Source: Alteromonas indica (GTDB lineage: Bacteria; Pseudomonadota; Gammaproteobacteria; Enterobacterales; Alteromonadaceae). From it: DNA of 64,000 bases. Positions within the stretch are counted from its first letter, which is position 1, and every line of letters begins with the position of its first letter. The stretch is from NCBI GenBank assembly GCA_003056425.1, contig PYVY01000013.1, positions 1-64,000 on the forward strand, given 5' to 3'. This document shows positions 19,485-28,551 of the stretch, one piece after another. Both the position numbers and the translations under genes were made by a program. The notes below the pieces were generated by a model. That model did no database searches. It saw nothing but the letters and a program-made list of their open reading frames with translations, and had not been told where the DNA came from.

Positions 19485-20192
19485 ATGCACGGACAACAAC
19501 GGGTGGGAATTATTGGTGGAATGAGCTGGGAATCTACCGCCCTGTATTATCGGGAAATAAATCAGCAAGTAGGTAAAGCGCTAGGCAATTTGCACAGCGC
19601 TGATGTAGTAATTCATAGTTTGGATTTTAATCAGGTCAGCGAGCTACAGCACCAGCATAACTGGGAAGCATTAGCCGAATTACTGATTACCAGCGCCCAG
19701 GCATTAGAAAGAGCGGGAGCGACCGCTATTGCCATAGCCACCAATACCATGCATAAATTAGCGTCTCAGGTGCAGCAAGCCATTTCAGTACCACTGCTCA
19801 ATATCATCGACGCGACGGCCCAAGCCTGTATTCAGCAGAAGTTAACGAAGGTAGCCTTATTGGGCACCCGGTTTACCATGCAGGAAAGCTTCTATCGAGA
19901 GGGTCTGGCGCTACACCAGCTAGAGGTATTGGTACCCGAAATTGACGCCCAGGATGATATTCATAGCATAATCTATCAGCAGTTATGTAAAGGCGTTATC
20001 CGCGATAGCTCGCGACAGCAATTTTTGGCTATTATGCGCGATTTAGACGGCCACGGTGCGCAAGGGTTTATTTTAGGCTGTACGGAAATCAGCCTGCTTA
20101 TTTCACCGCAATTTACCCGCCATCAATTGTTAGATACCACGGTTATTCATACCCGGCAAATTGTGCAGCATTTATTAGGTTGTCAAAAATAG
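19485..20192 (+). CDS. Aspartate/glutamate racemase family protein
   Basis: A 235-residue cytosolic PLP-independent amino-acid racemase. The N-terminal VGIIGGMSWEST is the family signature. The first catalytic position reads ATNTMHK (Thr around residues 86-88) instead of the usual Cys, while the second is Cys199 in GCTEISLL. A Thr/Cys pair is known for E. coli YgeA, which acts on L-Asp and L-Glu, so this protein probably belongs to that subgroup rather than to the Cys/Cys aspartate racemases. It may supply D-amino acids for cell-wall or signalling use. Its last 10 bp overlap the end of the convergent outer-membrane-protein gene. Confidence 0.88.
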   Translation: MHGQQRVGIIGGMSWESTALYYREINQQVGKALGNLHSADVVIHSLDFNQVSELQHQHNWEALAELLITSAQALERAGATAIAIATNTMHKLASQVQQAISVPLLNIIDATAQACIQQKLTKVALLGTRFTMQESFYREGLALHQLEVLVPEIDAQDDIHSIIYQQLCKGVIRDSSRQQFLAIMRDLDGHGAQGFILGCTEISLLISPQFTRHQLLDTTVIHTRQIVQHLLGCQK

Positions 20193-20683
20193 TACTGCAC
20201 CCCCAATACCAGGCTGTTGACATCAAGCTCGCCGATTTCCCGGTGTTCGTATTCTACGGCCATATTAAATTGTTCTGTATTACCTAACGTCCATCCCAGG
20301 CTTGCCGCAATACCGGCATTTTGTGGCAGATACACTTCACGCGCCGATACGTAATCTTGCTGATTGCTGGTTTGAATTGCTGCAAATACGCGCATCGAGG
20401 AAACATAGGGTAATGCCCGGCTGGCACTGATCCGTACAGAGTCCACTTGGCGGTAGCTGTCAATTGCGTCAATCCACAATGGATGGTAAGGCAGCTCTTT
20501 GTCGTACCTTAAACCAAATGACCATAAGGGGATACGGGGAGAGCGGTAGGAAAAGGAGCTTTGATAAGGGCTTGAAATATAGCGAGTATGGCCTTCGTCT
20601 GAAAGCGCAGATACCGGTTGTTCCGCCGCCAAAGCAATACCGGGAATAAATGCCAAAACAGTTAAAAAAAGCAAACCTTTCAT
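20183..20683 (-). CDS. Small predicted outer-membrane beta-barrel protein
   Basis: A 166-residue exported protein of unknown function. It has a clear signal peptide (MKGLLFLTVLAFIPGIALAA), then alternating polar/hydrophobic strands and a C-terminal YYF, the terminal aromatic signature of outer-membrane barrels. The size would allow about eight short strands. It stands alone, convergent with the racemase (10-bp overlap) and divergent from the CYTH gene. No family could be named. Confidence 0.6.
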   Translation of the reverse strand: MKGLLFLTVLAFIPGIALAAEQPVSALSDEGHTRYISSPYQSSFSYRSPRIPLWSFGLRYDKELPYHPLWIDAIDSYRQVDSVRISASRALPYVSSMRVFAAIQTSNQQDYVSAREVYLPQNAGIAASLGWTLGNTEQFNMAVEYEHREIGELDVNSLVLGVQYYF

Positions 20684-20908
20684 AAGGTTATCAATTCCAT
20701 TAGTTAAGTGGGCAAGCGTGATTACCGGGCTTTTAGCAACCCTTTGTTATAAGTGTAGCTATAGATTAAAAAGATTCTATCACCAGATGGTGAATTTTGA
20801 TCCTATCGTCTAATTTTATATTACGCATTAAGTAGCACAAGTGATCTATTGGGCCCTATTTTAGGATGCGTGAAAATAGGGGAAAGTGCAGGAATCAGGA
20901 GTCCGTCC

Positions 20909-21418
20909 ATGCATGGCAAATGGCATTTTGAACGTCGTTTTATTGTGTCTTATATTCCTGGCAGCCTGCTACAGGCGGCGTCAATGGATAAAATTACGCG
21001 CGGGTATTTAAGCTGTGCTGAGGAGAAGCAGATTTATGTGCAAGACACCAATGGTCAACCCACCTTATCAGTGGTGCAGGGGAGTGGGTTAAAACGTCAG
21101 ACCGAGGTTATTGCGCTGTCGGCGGAGCAATTTTCGACCCTGTGGGAGCAAACCCAAGGGCTGCGATTTGCTGGCGAAAAAAGCCAGATTAAACATGCGG
21201 GTCAACCTGTGGAGTTGATGGCTTATATAGGTAACTTGGCGCCATTAAAACTGGTTGTCGTAACCTTTGCTAATGAACAGCAATGCAGAGAATTTATTCA
21301 GCCTGATTATGTACACACCGAAGTTACCCATCATAAGGATTACACAGATATGGCACTGGCCAGAATTGGCCTGCCCGATATCAATGCGATGCTCGGGCAG
21401 GAGAAAGCCTATGGCTAA
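20909..21418 (+). CDS. CYTH-domain protein
   Basis: A protein of about 169 residues resembling the CYTH superfamily (class IV adenylate cyclase/triphosphatase tunnel fold). The start reads HFERRFIV, the position of the usual ExExK metal/phosphate motif, here degenerate. YLSCAEEKQIYV, LSVVQGSGLKRQTEV and the terminal strands follow family spacing. The substrate, a triphosphate or a polyphosphate, is unknown. The ATG at 20909 was chosen because of the GGAG box 7 nt upstream; a longer frame from a TTG at 20849 has no such support. It is convergent with metK, with a 3-bp gap. Confidence 0.72.
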   Translation: MHGKWHFERRFIVSYIPGSLLQAASMDKITRGYLSCAEEKQIYVQDTNGQPTLSVVQGSGLKRQTEVIALSAEQFSTLWEQTQGLRFAGEKSQIKHAGQPVELMAYIGNLAPLKLVVVTFANEQQCREFIQPDYVHTEVTHHKDYTDMALARIGLPDINAMLGQEKAYG

Positions 21419-21421
21419 AGC

Positions 21422-22567
21422 TTAAATCGAGGCCTTCAGGGCCTCAGCTTTATCGGTGTTTTCCCACGGGAAAAGATCCCGGCCGAAATGTCCATACGCA
21501 GCGGTAGCACGGTAAATAGGCCGTTCCAAATCGAGCATTTTGATCAGACCGTAAGGGCGCAGGTCAAAATGTTCGCGAACTAATGCCACCAAAGTTTTTT
21601 CATCTACCGTGGCGGTACCAAAGGTTTCGATACTGATAGAAGTAGGCTCGGCCACGCCAATCGCGTACGAGATTTGGATTTCGCAACGTTTAGCTAAACC
21701 AGCCGCGACAATATTTTTTGCTACGTAACGCCCAGCGTAAGCGGCGGAGCGGTCAACTTTCGACGGATCTTTACCCGAGAAGGCGCCGCCACCATGCCGC
21801 GCCATACCGCCGTAGGTATCAACAATTATTTTGCGCCCGGTAAGACCGCAATCACCTACTGGGCCACCAATAACAAACCGGCCAGTAGGGTTAATATGAA
21901 AACGGGTGCTTTCGGTCAGCCAATGCGCCGGCAATACCGGTTTGATAATCTCTTCCATTACCGCTTCGCGAACCTGTGCGGTGGATACGCTATCGCAATG
22001 TTGAGTAGACAGTACGACCGCATCTACGCCTACAGGCTTATCGTTTTCATAAATAAAGGTCACCTGGCTTTTCGCATCCGGGCGTAAAAAGCTAAGTTTG
22101 CCCGATTTACGTACTTCGGCCTGCTTTTGCACCAAGCGATGGGCATAGGTAATCGGTGCTGGCATTAGCACATCAGTTTCATCACTGGCGTAACCGAACA
22201 TTAAGCCCTGGTCACCGGCTCCCTGTTCTTCAGGACTGGTACGATCTACGCCTTGATTAATATCCGGAGATTGCTTACCTATGGCATTTAACACCGCACA
22301 TGAATCAGCATCAAAGCCCATATCAGAATGGGTATAGCCAATGTCTTTGACTGTCTGGCGGGTAAGTTCTTCAATATCGACCCACGCAGAGGTAGTAATT
22401 TCTCCGCCAACCAGTACCATACCGGTCTTAACGTAAGTTTCGCACGCAACCCGAGCTTTAGGATCCTGTTCCAGAATTGCATCTAAAACTGCATCAGATA
22501 TCTGATCTGCAATTTTATCCGGATGGCCTTCTGATACTGACTCGGATGTGAATAACTGCGTAGCCAT
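21422..22567 (-). CDS. metK: S-adenosylmethionine synthetase
   Basis: A 381-residue cytosolic enzyme making SAM from methionine and ATP. Diagnostic segments are [19 protein letters not shown] near the N-terminus, [12 protein letters not shown] (ATP-binding hexapeptide), and [20 protein letters not shown] (P-loop-like). The C-terminal [15 protein letters not shown] is typical of proteobacterial MetK. The ATG at 22567, preceded by GGAGAA, is the conserved family start; the longer upstream frame is not used. Met boxes lie 65-96 bp upstream, so repression by MetJ-SAM is expected. It is divergent from tkt. Confidence 0.98.
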   Translation of the reverse strand: MATQLFTSESVSEGHPDKIADQISDAVLDAILEQDPKARVACETYVKTGMVLVGGEITTSAWVDIEELTRQTVKDIGYTHSDMGFDADSCAVLNAIGKQSPDINQGVDRTSPEEQGAGDQGLMFGYASDETDVLMPAPITYAHRLVQKQAEVRKSGKLSFLRPDAKSQVTFIYENDKPVGVDAVVLSTQHCDSVSTAQVREAVMEEIIKPVLPAHWLTESTRFHINPTGRFVIGGPVGDCGLTGRKIIVDTYGGMARHGGGAFSGKDPSKVDRSAAYAGRYVAKNIVAAGLAKRCEIQISYAIGVAEPTSISIETFGTATVDEKTLVALVREHFDLRPYGLIKMLDLERPIYRATAAYGHFGRDLFPWENTDKAEALKASI

Positions 22568-22631
22568 AAATTCTCCGTTAGATTTTGCCCTCATTAAAGG
22601 CATAATTGTACTTGATACGCTTCAAAATACC

Positions 22632-22663
22632 AGTCTTTACATCTGGACGTCTATAAGTCTATT
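22632..22663 (-). promoter_or_regulatory. Tandem Met boxes (MetJ operator) upstream of metK
   Basis: Four consecutive 8-bp units on the plus strand read AGTCTTTA, CATCTGGA, CGTCTATA and AGTCTATT. They match the CGTCTAGA phase of the MetJ box (consensus AGACGTCT) at about 5, 6, 7 and 5 of 8 positions. The exact 8-bp periodicity and the place upstream of metK support a MetJ operator. A TTGTCA at about 22676-22681 (minus strand) could be part of the promoter it overlaps. Confidence 0.8.
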
Positions 22664-22895
22664 TGTTACGTTTGGTTGACAATTATAGATTTGCCACCAC
22701 ATAAAAAAACGTAAGCAAGATATCGGCATTATTTACCCGAACCGTGGGTTTGCAATGGTAAAACACATTGCAGTAGGAACACGGTTAGGTAAGAATAGTT
22801 GCTATTTTCATGTACAACGGACAAATCAGCTAATTGAGCCAAATTTGTATGGCAGCGTATGACTTTGTCCGTAGGAACTAAAACCAGGAGACAAC

Positions 22896-24890
22896 ATGCC
22901 CACTCGTCGTGAACTCGCCAATGCCATCCGTGCCTTAAGCATGGACGCAGTGCAACAAGCAAAATCAGGCCACCCGGGTGCGCCCATGGGAATGGCGGAT
23001 ATTGCACAAGTATTATGGTGCGACTTCTTATCGCACAACCCGACAAACCCAGACTGGGCAAACCGTGACCGCTTCGTTTTGTCAAACGGTCATGGGTCTA
23101 TGTTGCTGTACTCATTGCTGCACCTTTCCGGTTACGATCTACCTATTGAAGAATTGAAGAACTTCCGTCAACTGCATTCAAAAACCCCTGGCCATCCTGA
23201 ATATGGCTATGCGCCGGGTGTGGAAACAACTACCGGGCCGCTAGGTCAGGGCGTAAGTAATGCCGTTGGTATGGCGCTGGCTGAAAAAGTACTGGCCGCG
23301 CAATTTAATAAAGAAGGTCATGATATTGTTGACCACTACACCTATACCTTCTTAGGTGATGGCTGTCTGATGGAAGGTATCTCTCACGAGGTTAGCTCGT
23401 TAGCCGGCACCCTTGGACTGGGTAAGCTAATTGCCTTTTATGACGACAATGGTATTTCCATTGATGGTGAAGTTGAAGGTTGGTTTACCGATGATACTGC
23501 TGCGCGTTTTAAAGCGTATGGCTGGCAGGTGATCGAAAATGTAGATGGCCATGATGCTGATCAGGTTCGCAAAGCAGTAGAAGCAGGCCGTAGCAATACC
23601 ACGCAGCCAACGCTGATTATCTGTAAAACCATTATTGGTTTTGGTTCGCCTAACAAACAAGGCTCGGAAGCCAGCCACGGCGCAGCGCTGGGCGAAGATG
23701 AAATTGTTGCTACCCGCAAAGAGCTAGGCTGGACAGCTGAAGCGTTTGCGGTTCCATCAGATGTTTATGCTGAATGGGATGCCAAAGAGAAAGGCCAAAA
23801 AGCGCAGCAACAGTGGGAAGAAAAATTTGCTGCCTACGAGAAAGCCTACCCTACAGAAGCCGCTGAGTTTAAGCGTCGGGTGAAGGGCGATCTACCAGCC
23901 GATTTTGTGGAAAAAGCAGATGAGTATATTGCTAAGCTACAAGCTAACCCGGAAACAGTAGCCACCCGTAAGGCGTCACAGAATACGCTTAATGCGTATG
24001 GCCCGCTGCTGCCTGAAATGGTGGGTGGTTCAGCTGACCTTGCTGGCTCTAACCTGACTATCTGGGAAGGTAGTAAAGGGGTTATTAATGAAGATGCCAG
24101 CGGTAATTACATTTACTACGGTGTACGTGAATTTGGTATGTCGGCCATTATGAATGGTCTGGTGTTACATGGCGGCTTAAAAGCGTACGGCGCGACATTC
24201 CTGATGTTTATGGAATATGCCCGTAATGCTGTGCGTATGGCGTCGTTAATGAAAGCGCCGGTTATCTTTGTGTATACCCATGACTCTATCGGCCTGGGTG
24301 AAGATGGACCAACCCACCAACCGGTTGAACAGTTAGTTGCCTTGCGTTCTACGCCAAACCTGGATAACTGGCGCCCTTGCGATCAGGTTGAATCGGCGGT
24401 GGCATGGAAACAGGCCATTGTACGTAACGACGGACCCACTTCACTGATTTTCACCCGTCAGGGTGTAAAACAGCAGGAACGTAGCGATGAGCAGGTTAAA
24501 GCCATTGAAAAGGGCGGTTACATTCTAAAAGATTGTGACGGTACCCCTGATGTCATCCTTATAGGTACTGGCTCTGAAGTTCAGTTGGCAGTAGAAGCTG
24601 CAGAAACATTGAGTGCCCAAGGTACGAAGGCGCGGGTGGTGTCTATGCCATGTACTGATGTGTTCGACCGTCAGAATGCTGAATATCGCGAGAGCGTACT
24701 GCCGGTAGCTGTGTCACGGCGGGTTGCAGTAGAAGCCTTGTCAAAAGACAGCTGGTACAAATATGTAGGCTATAATGGCGCCATCGTAGGAATGGATACC
24801 TTTGGGGAATCCGGCCCGGCGAATGAGCTGTTTGAGCACTTTAACATCACTACTGATGCTGTCGTAGCGGCCGCTAAATCTTTGCTGTAA
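22896..24890 (+). CDS. tkt: Transketolase
   Basis: A 664-residue thiamine-diphosphate enzyme of the pentose phosphate pathway that moves two-carbon units between sugar phosphates. Visible features are [13 protein letters not shown] (active-site His region), the ThDP/Mg motif [12 protein letters not shown] continuing to DDNGISIDG, the pyrimidine-domain [14 protein letters not shown], and [19 protein letters not shown]. Length is typical of bacterial TktA. An AGGAGA box precedes the ATG. It heads the tkt-epd-pgk-fda cluster, which joins erythrose-4-phosphate supply (for PLP and aromatics) to glycolysis and gluconeogenesis. Confidence 0.98.
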   Translation: MPTRRELANAIRALSMDAVQQAKSGHPGAPMGMADIAQVLWCDFLSHNPTNPDWANRDRFVLSNGHGSMLLYSLLHLSGYDLPIEELKNFRQLHSKTPGHPEYGYAPGVETTTGPLGQGVSNAVGMALAEKVLAAQFNKEGHDIVDHYTYTFLGDGCLMEGISHEVSSLAGTLGLGKLIAFYDDNGISIDGEVEGWFTDDTAARFKAYGWQVIENVDGHDADQVRKAVEAGRSNTTQPTLIICKTIIGFGSPNKQGSEASHGAALGEDEIVATRKELGWTAEAFAVPSDVYAEWDAKEKGQKAQQQWEEKFAAYEKAYPTEAAEFKRRVKGDLPADFVEKADEYIAKLQANPETVATRKASQNTLNAYGPLLPEMVGGSADLAGSNLTIWEGSKGVINEDASGNYIYYGVREFGMSAIMNGLVLHGGLKAYGATFLMFMEYARNAVRMASLMKAPVIFVYTHDSIGLGEDGPTHQPVEQLVALRSTPNLDNWRPCDQVESAVAWKQAIVRNDGPTSLIFTRQGVKQQERSDEQVKAIEKGGYILKDCDGTPDVILIGTGSEVQLAVEAAETLSAQGTKARVVSMPCTDVFDRQNAEYRESVLPVAVSRRVAVEALSKDSWYKYVGYNGAIVGMDTFGESGPANELFEHFNITTDAVVAAAKSLL

Positions 24891-24912
24891 TGGGCATTAA
24901 CAGGCGGTAAGC

Positions 24913-25932
24913 ATGGTCAGAGTTGCCATCAACGGCTTTGGTCGGATTGGCCGCAATGTGCTTCGCGCCCTGTATGAAACAGGGCGCAATCAGCATATTC
25001 GCGTAGTAGCCATAAACGAGATAGCCAAGCCACAGGGCATTGCCCATTTATTGAAATACGATACCGCCCACGGGCGGTTTCCTTTTGATGTTGCATTGAA
25101 AAACGATAGCCTTCAGGTAGCTTCAGACAACATTCGTTTAACCTCGATAACCGACCTGCATGCCTTACCCTGGGATGAACTGGCGGTGGATATAGTGCTC
25201 GAATGCACTGGCGTGCATCAAGACCGCACGGCCGGGCAGGCGCACCTAGACGCAGGGGCCGGCAAAGTGTTGTTTTCCCAGCCCGGTAGTCATGACCTCG
25301 ACAACACTATTATTTTTGGTAGTAACGAAGATACGCTATTGCCAGCGCACCGGCTGGTGTCTAATGGATCCTGTACAACTAATTGTATAGTGCCCATCAT
25401 TCAGGTATTGGACGCTGCTTTTGGCGTACAAAGCGGGACGATTACCACTATCCATTCCTCCATGCATGACCAAATGGTTATCGATGCCTATCATGACGAT
25501 TTACGCCGTACCCGGGCAGCTAGTCAGTCTATTATTCCGGTAGATACCCGGCTGGCCCGCGGTATTGAACGTATTTTGCCAAAGTTTGCCGGTAAATTTG
25601 AGGCCATCGCCGTTCGGGTACCCACTATCAATGTCACCGCCATGGACTTAAGTGTGACCCTGGCAGAGAAGGTGTGTATTGAACAGGTAAACACCGTACT
25701 TAAAAACGCCCGCGAAGGCAGACTTTCAGGTATATTAAGTTACACCGAAGAGCCGCTGGTCTCCGTCGATTTCAATCATGATCCCCATTCATGCATTGTA
25801 GATGGCACACAAACCAGGGTAAGCCATGGTCAATTGGTGAAAACGCTTATCTGGTGCGATAACGAATGGGGGTTTGCCAACCGCATGATAGACACAGCGC
25901 AAGCGATGTATCATGTCGGTAATGCAACGTAA
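24913..25932 (+). CDS. epd: D-erythrose-4-phosphate dehydrogenase
   Basis: A 339-residue member of the GAPDH superfamily that oxidises erythrose-4-phosphate to 4-phosphoerythronate for pyridoxal-phosphate synthesis. [17 protein letters not shown] is the NAD-binding loop, Cys154 in [12 protein letters not shown] is the nucleophile, and His181 in [15 protein letters not shown] is the partner. [20 protein letters not shown] and the operon position between tkt and pgk favour Epd over GapA. It starts 22 bp after tkt, so the two are co-transcribed. Some GAPDH side activity cannot be excluded. Confidence 0.94.
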   Translation: MVRVAINGFGRIGRNVLRALYETGRNQHIRVVAINEIAKPQGIAHLLKYDTAHGRFPFDVALKNDSLQVASDNIRLTSITDLHALPWDELAVDIVLECTGVHQDRTAGQAHLDAGAGKVLFSQPGSHDLDNTIIFGSNEDTLLPAHRLVSNGSCTTNCIVPIIQVLDAAFGVQSGTITTIHSSMHDQMVIDAYHDDLRRTRAASQSIIPVDTRLARGIERILPKFAGKFEAIAVRVPTINVTAMDLSVTLAEKVCIEQVNTVLKNAREGRLSGILSYTEEPLVSVDFNHDPHSCIVDGTQTRVSHGQLVKTLIWCDNEWGFANRMIDTAQAMYHVGNAT

Positions 25933-25945
25933 TACTATACAGACT

Positions 25946-25964
25946 GCGCAGTAATTTACTGCGC
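25946..25964 (+). other. Intercistronic hairpin between epd and pgk
   Basis: GCGCAGTAA and TTACTGCGC form an almost perfect inverted repeat with one central base, so the real loop would open to about 5 nt. No T-run follows. It probably tunes mRNA stability or processing within the operon. Confidence 0.4.
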
Positions 25965-25990
25965 TTAACTCACGCGAATAGGGAGACATT

Positions 25991-27166
25991 ATGGCAATTC
26001 CAAGTATGCAGGATTTCTCACTTGATGGTCAGCGTGTGCTGATCAGACAAGATCTGAATGTGCCGGTAAAAAACGGTAAAGTGACTTCAGATGCACGTAT
26101 CAAAGCATCTATCCCCACGCTAAAAGCTGCCCTTGAGTCTGGTGCTGCGGTAATGGTGATGTCGCATCTGGGCCGCCCTACCGAGGGTGAGCCAGCTGAA
26201 GAATACTCACTACAGCCGGTGGTTAACTATCTTAACGACGTGCTGGATGTCGAAGTACGCTTGGTTAAAGACTATCTTGAGGGTGTGGATGTGCAGCCCG
26301 GACAGTTGGTTATTCTGGAAAATGTTCGCTTTAACAAAGGCGAGAAAGGTGATGACGAGACATTGTCGAAGCAGTATGCCGCCTTGTGTGATGTGTTTGT
26401 AATGGATGCGTTTGGTACTGCTCACCGGGCGCAAGCGTCTACCCATGGGGTGGCCAAGTTTGCCCCCAAAGCTTGTGCGGGCCCGCTGCTGGCTGCTGAA
26501 CTTGATGCCTTAGGCAAGGCCCTGGACAACCCAGCCCGGCCGATGGTGGCCATTGTTGGCGGCTCTAAAGTCTCAACCAAACTGACGGTACTTAAGTCAT
26601 TGTCTGAAAAAGTAGACCAGCTCATTGTGGGCGGCGGTATAGCCAATACTTTTATTGCCGCACAAGGCCATAATGTAGGAAAATCTCTGGTAGAACTTGA
26701 CCTGGTCGATGATGCTAAAGCGTTAATCAGCCAGGCCCAAGCCAATGGCGGTGATATACCGGTACCAACAGATGTTGTCGTCGGCAAAGAATTTTCAGAC
26801 ACCACCCCAGCTACCCTAAAGCCTGTCTCACAAATTGATGATGACGACATGGTATTTGATATTGGACCGGATTCAACAGAAGCGCTAAAGGCCATTTTGA
26901 AGAACGCCGGTACTATTGTATGGAATGGTCCGGTAGGGGTATTTGAGTTTGATCAGTTCGCGGAGGGCACCAAAGGTATCGCCGAAGCTATTGCCCAAAG
27001 TGATGCATTTTCTATTGCCGGCGGGGGTGATACATTAGCAGCAGTAGATAAATATGAAATCGCTGATAAGATATCCTATATCTCGACCGGTGGTGGCGCA
27101 TTTCTTGAATTCCTTGAAGGCAAGACATTACCTGCTGTAGCAGTGCTAGAAGAAAAAAATAAATAA
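25991..27166 (+). CDS. pgk: Phosphoglycerate kinase
   Basis: A 391-residue cytosolic glycolytic enzyme interconverting 1,3-bisphosphoglycerate plus ADP and 3-phosphoglycerate plus ATP. Conserved parts are [30 protein letters not shown], the hinge/nucleotide segment [30 protein letters not shown] and the C-terminal [12 protein letters not shown]. Length is normal. A GGGAGA box sits before the ATG. It is third in the tkt-epd-pgk-fda series; no gapA lies beside it. Confidence 0.98.
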   Translation: MAIPSMQDFSLDGQRVLIRQDLNVPVKNGKVTSDARIKASIPTLKAALESGAAVMVMSHLGRPTEGEPAEEYSLQPVVNYLNDVLDVEVRLVKDYLEGVDVQPGQLVILENVRFNKGEKGDDETLSKQYAALCDVFVMDAFGTAHRAQASTHGVAKFAPKACAGPLLAAELDALGKALDNPARPMVAIVGGSKVSTKLTVLKSLSEKVDQLIVGGGIANTFIAAQGHNVGKSLVELDLVDDAKALISQAQANGGDIPVPTDVVVGKEFSDTTPATLKPVSQIDDDDMVFDIGPDSTEALKAILKNAGTIVWNGPVGVFEFDQFAEGTKGIAEAIAQSDAFSIAGGGDTLAAVDKYEIADKISYISTGGGAFLEFLEGKTLPAVAVLEEKNK

Positions 27167-27209
27167 AGCACGCTAACAGTGAATAGGTGGTAAACAATTT
27201 ACCCTCTAT

Positions 27210-27233
27210 CCGGCGCACAGTGACGTGCGCCGG
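27210..27233 (+). other. Intercistronic hairpin between pgk and fda
   Basis: CCGGCGCAC and GTGCGCCGG form a 9-bp GC-rich stem around a 6-nt loop. The following sequence is AAATAATT with no T-run, so a processing or mRNA-stability element, or partial attenuation, is more likely than full termination. Confidence 0.45.
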
Positions 27234-27291
27234 AAATAATTATAAACCCTACAACTGCCCAGCGAGGCAGCTACAATAAGGAGTGTTGCTC

Positions 27292-28191
27292 ATGGCATCA
27301 CAAACTCAGCACGCTATGCTGGATAAAATCAAAACAGCTGATGGTTTTATTGCAGCATTGGATCAAAGCGGTGGCAGTACCCCCAAGGCACTGCGTTTGT
27401 ATGGCATTGAAGAGTCGCAGTTTAGCAACGACGATGAAATGTTTGGCTTGGTTCACGACATGCGTACCCGCATTATTACCAGTCCTCCCTTTAATGGCGA
27501 CCGTGTGCTTGGCGCGATTTTGTTCGAAGACACCCTGGATAGAAATATCGAAGGTAAGCCCAGCGCCCGTTATCTGTGGGATGAAAAACGTGTCGTCCCT
27601 TTTTTGAAAGTAGACAAAGGATTAAACGATGAGGCTGATGGTGTACAAACCATGAAGCCTATTACCTCGTTAAACCTTCTACTTGAGAAAGCGAATGCGC
27701 AGGATGTATTTGGGACAAAAATGCGCTCAGTGGTCAAGCTGGCCAATGAAGCGGGCATTGAGGCTGTGGTTAAGCAGCAATTTGACGTTGCAAAACAAAT
27801 TATCGCTGCGGGTCTGGTGCCTATCATTGAACCTGAAGTGGATATCAAAAGCCCTGAAAAAGCAGAAGCTGAAGGTTTATTGAAAGCGGCCATTTTGAAG
27901 CAGTTAGCCGCACTTAATAGCGACCAGATGGTTATGCTAAAACTTACGCTGCCTGAAGAAGACAACTTTTATAGTGAGTTGGTAGAGCATGAAAATGTCA
28001 TTAAAGTGGTTGCCTTGTCGGGCGGCTACAGCCGTGACGAAGCAAACCAAAAATTAACCCGGAATAACGGTGTTATCGCCAGTTTCTCCCGTGCCTTAAC
28101 CGAAGGCATCAAGGCTGCGCAAAGTAGCCGGGACTTCGATACTGTGCTGGATGAAGCCATCGAATCTATCTACCAGGCATCTAAAGCTTAA
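27292..28191 (+). CDS. Class I fructose-bisphosphate aldolase
   Basis: A 299-residue Schiff-base aldolase cleaving fructose-1,6-bisphosphate to the two triose phosphates. [38 protein letters not shown], the central [10 protein letters not shown] and [14 protein letters not shown] (Lys of the Schiff base) are those of the short bacterial class I family (PF00274-like). Many related gammaproteobacteria have a metal-dependent class II enzyme (fbaA) at this operon position. The ATG at 27292 fits the AAGGAG box at 27278-27283. A strong terminator follows, making it the last gene of the cluster. Confidence 0.93.
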   Translation: MASQTQHAMLDKIKTADGFIAALDQSGGSTPKALRLYGIEESQFSNDDEMFGLVHDMRTRIITSPPFNGDRVLGAILFEDTLDRNIEGKPSARYLWDEKRVVPFLKVDKGLNDEADGVQTMKPITSLNLLLEKANAQDVFGTKMRSVVKLANEAGIEAVVKQQFDVAKQIIAAGLVPIIEPEVDIKSPEKAEAEGLLKAAILKQLAALNSDQMVMLKLTLPEEDNFYSELVEHENVIKVVALSGGYSRDEANQKLTRNNGVIASFSRALTEGIKAAQSSRDFDTVLDEAIESIYQASKA

Positions 28192-28199
28192 GATATTAA

Positions 28200-28232
28200 G
28201 ATAGCAACCCTGGGGGTTGCTATCTGTTTGTT
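28200..28232 (+). terminator. Intrinsic terminator after fda
   Basis: GATAGCAACCC, TGG and GGGTTGCTATC form an 11-bp stem with a 3-nt loop, followed by TGTTTGTT. It begins 9 bp after the aldolase stop codon. Confidence 0.88.
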
Positions 28233-28551
28233 GCCCCACGTGTCGTACCCCTCTGATCAGGGCGGGGCGAACTGGCGGCCTGCACAGCTGAGCTTTTGTA
28301 GCGATAAATAAGCACATTGTTACCGCCTGCGGCCGGCAAGTGCGATAGGCTTGTTTTCTGACGCCTCTTTCTATCATTGCCTGTCAAGCTATAGGCTTTA
28401 AGGTTTATCCCCTTATACCTTTATCAACATTTTTATGCCCCCCGTTTATTATCAGGGTATACTATTAACAGAATGTTAATGTAAGGCAGTCCACCATGTC
28501 TTACTTTGTGACAACATATCGCGGGCCATGATGCCCGGTTAATGGTGATAA
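28233..28551. other. Intergenic region before the diguanylate cyclase gene
   Basis: This 319-bp stretch should contain the promoter of the diguanylate cyclase gene, possibly around TATACTATTAACA at about 28456-28470. No ORF with coding character, riboswitch-like structure or RNA gene was recognised. Confidence 0.45.

Noticed and set aside
21429..21445. Stem-loop GAGGCC...GGCCTC as terminator between the CYTH gene and metK
   Set aside because: Only 6 bp, lies within the metK coding end, and is followed by only a short T-run.
22675..22681. TTGACA as -35 box of tkt
   Set aside because: It is more than 200 bp from the tkt start and no well-spaced -10 box follows clearly; left unassigned.
26422..26895. 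Minus-strand 157-codon frame
   Set aside because: Antisense shadow of pgk with Ser/Thr-rich non-family sequence.
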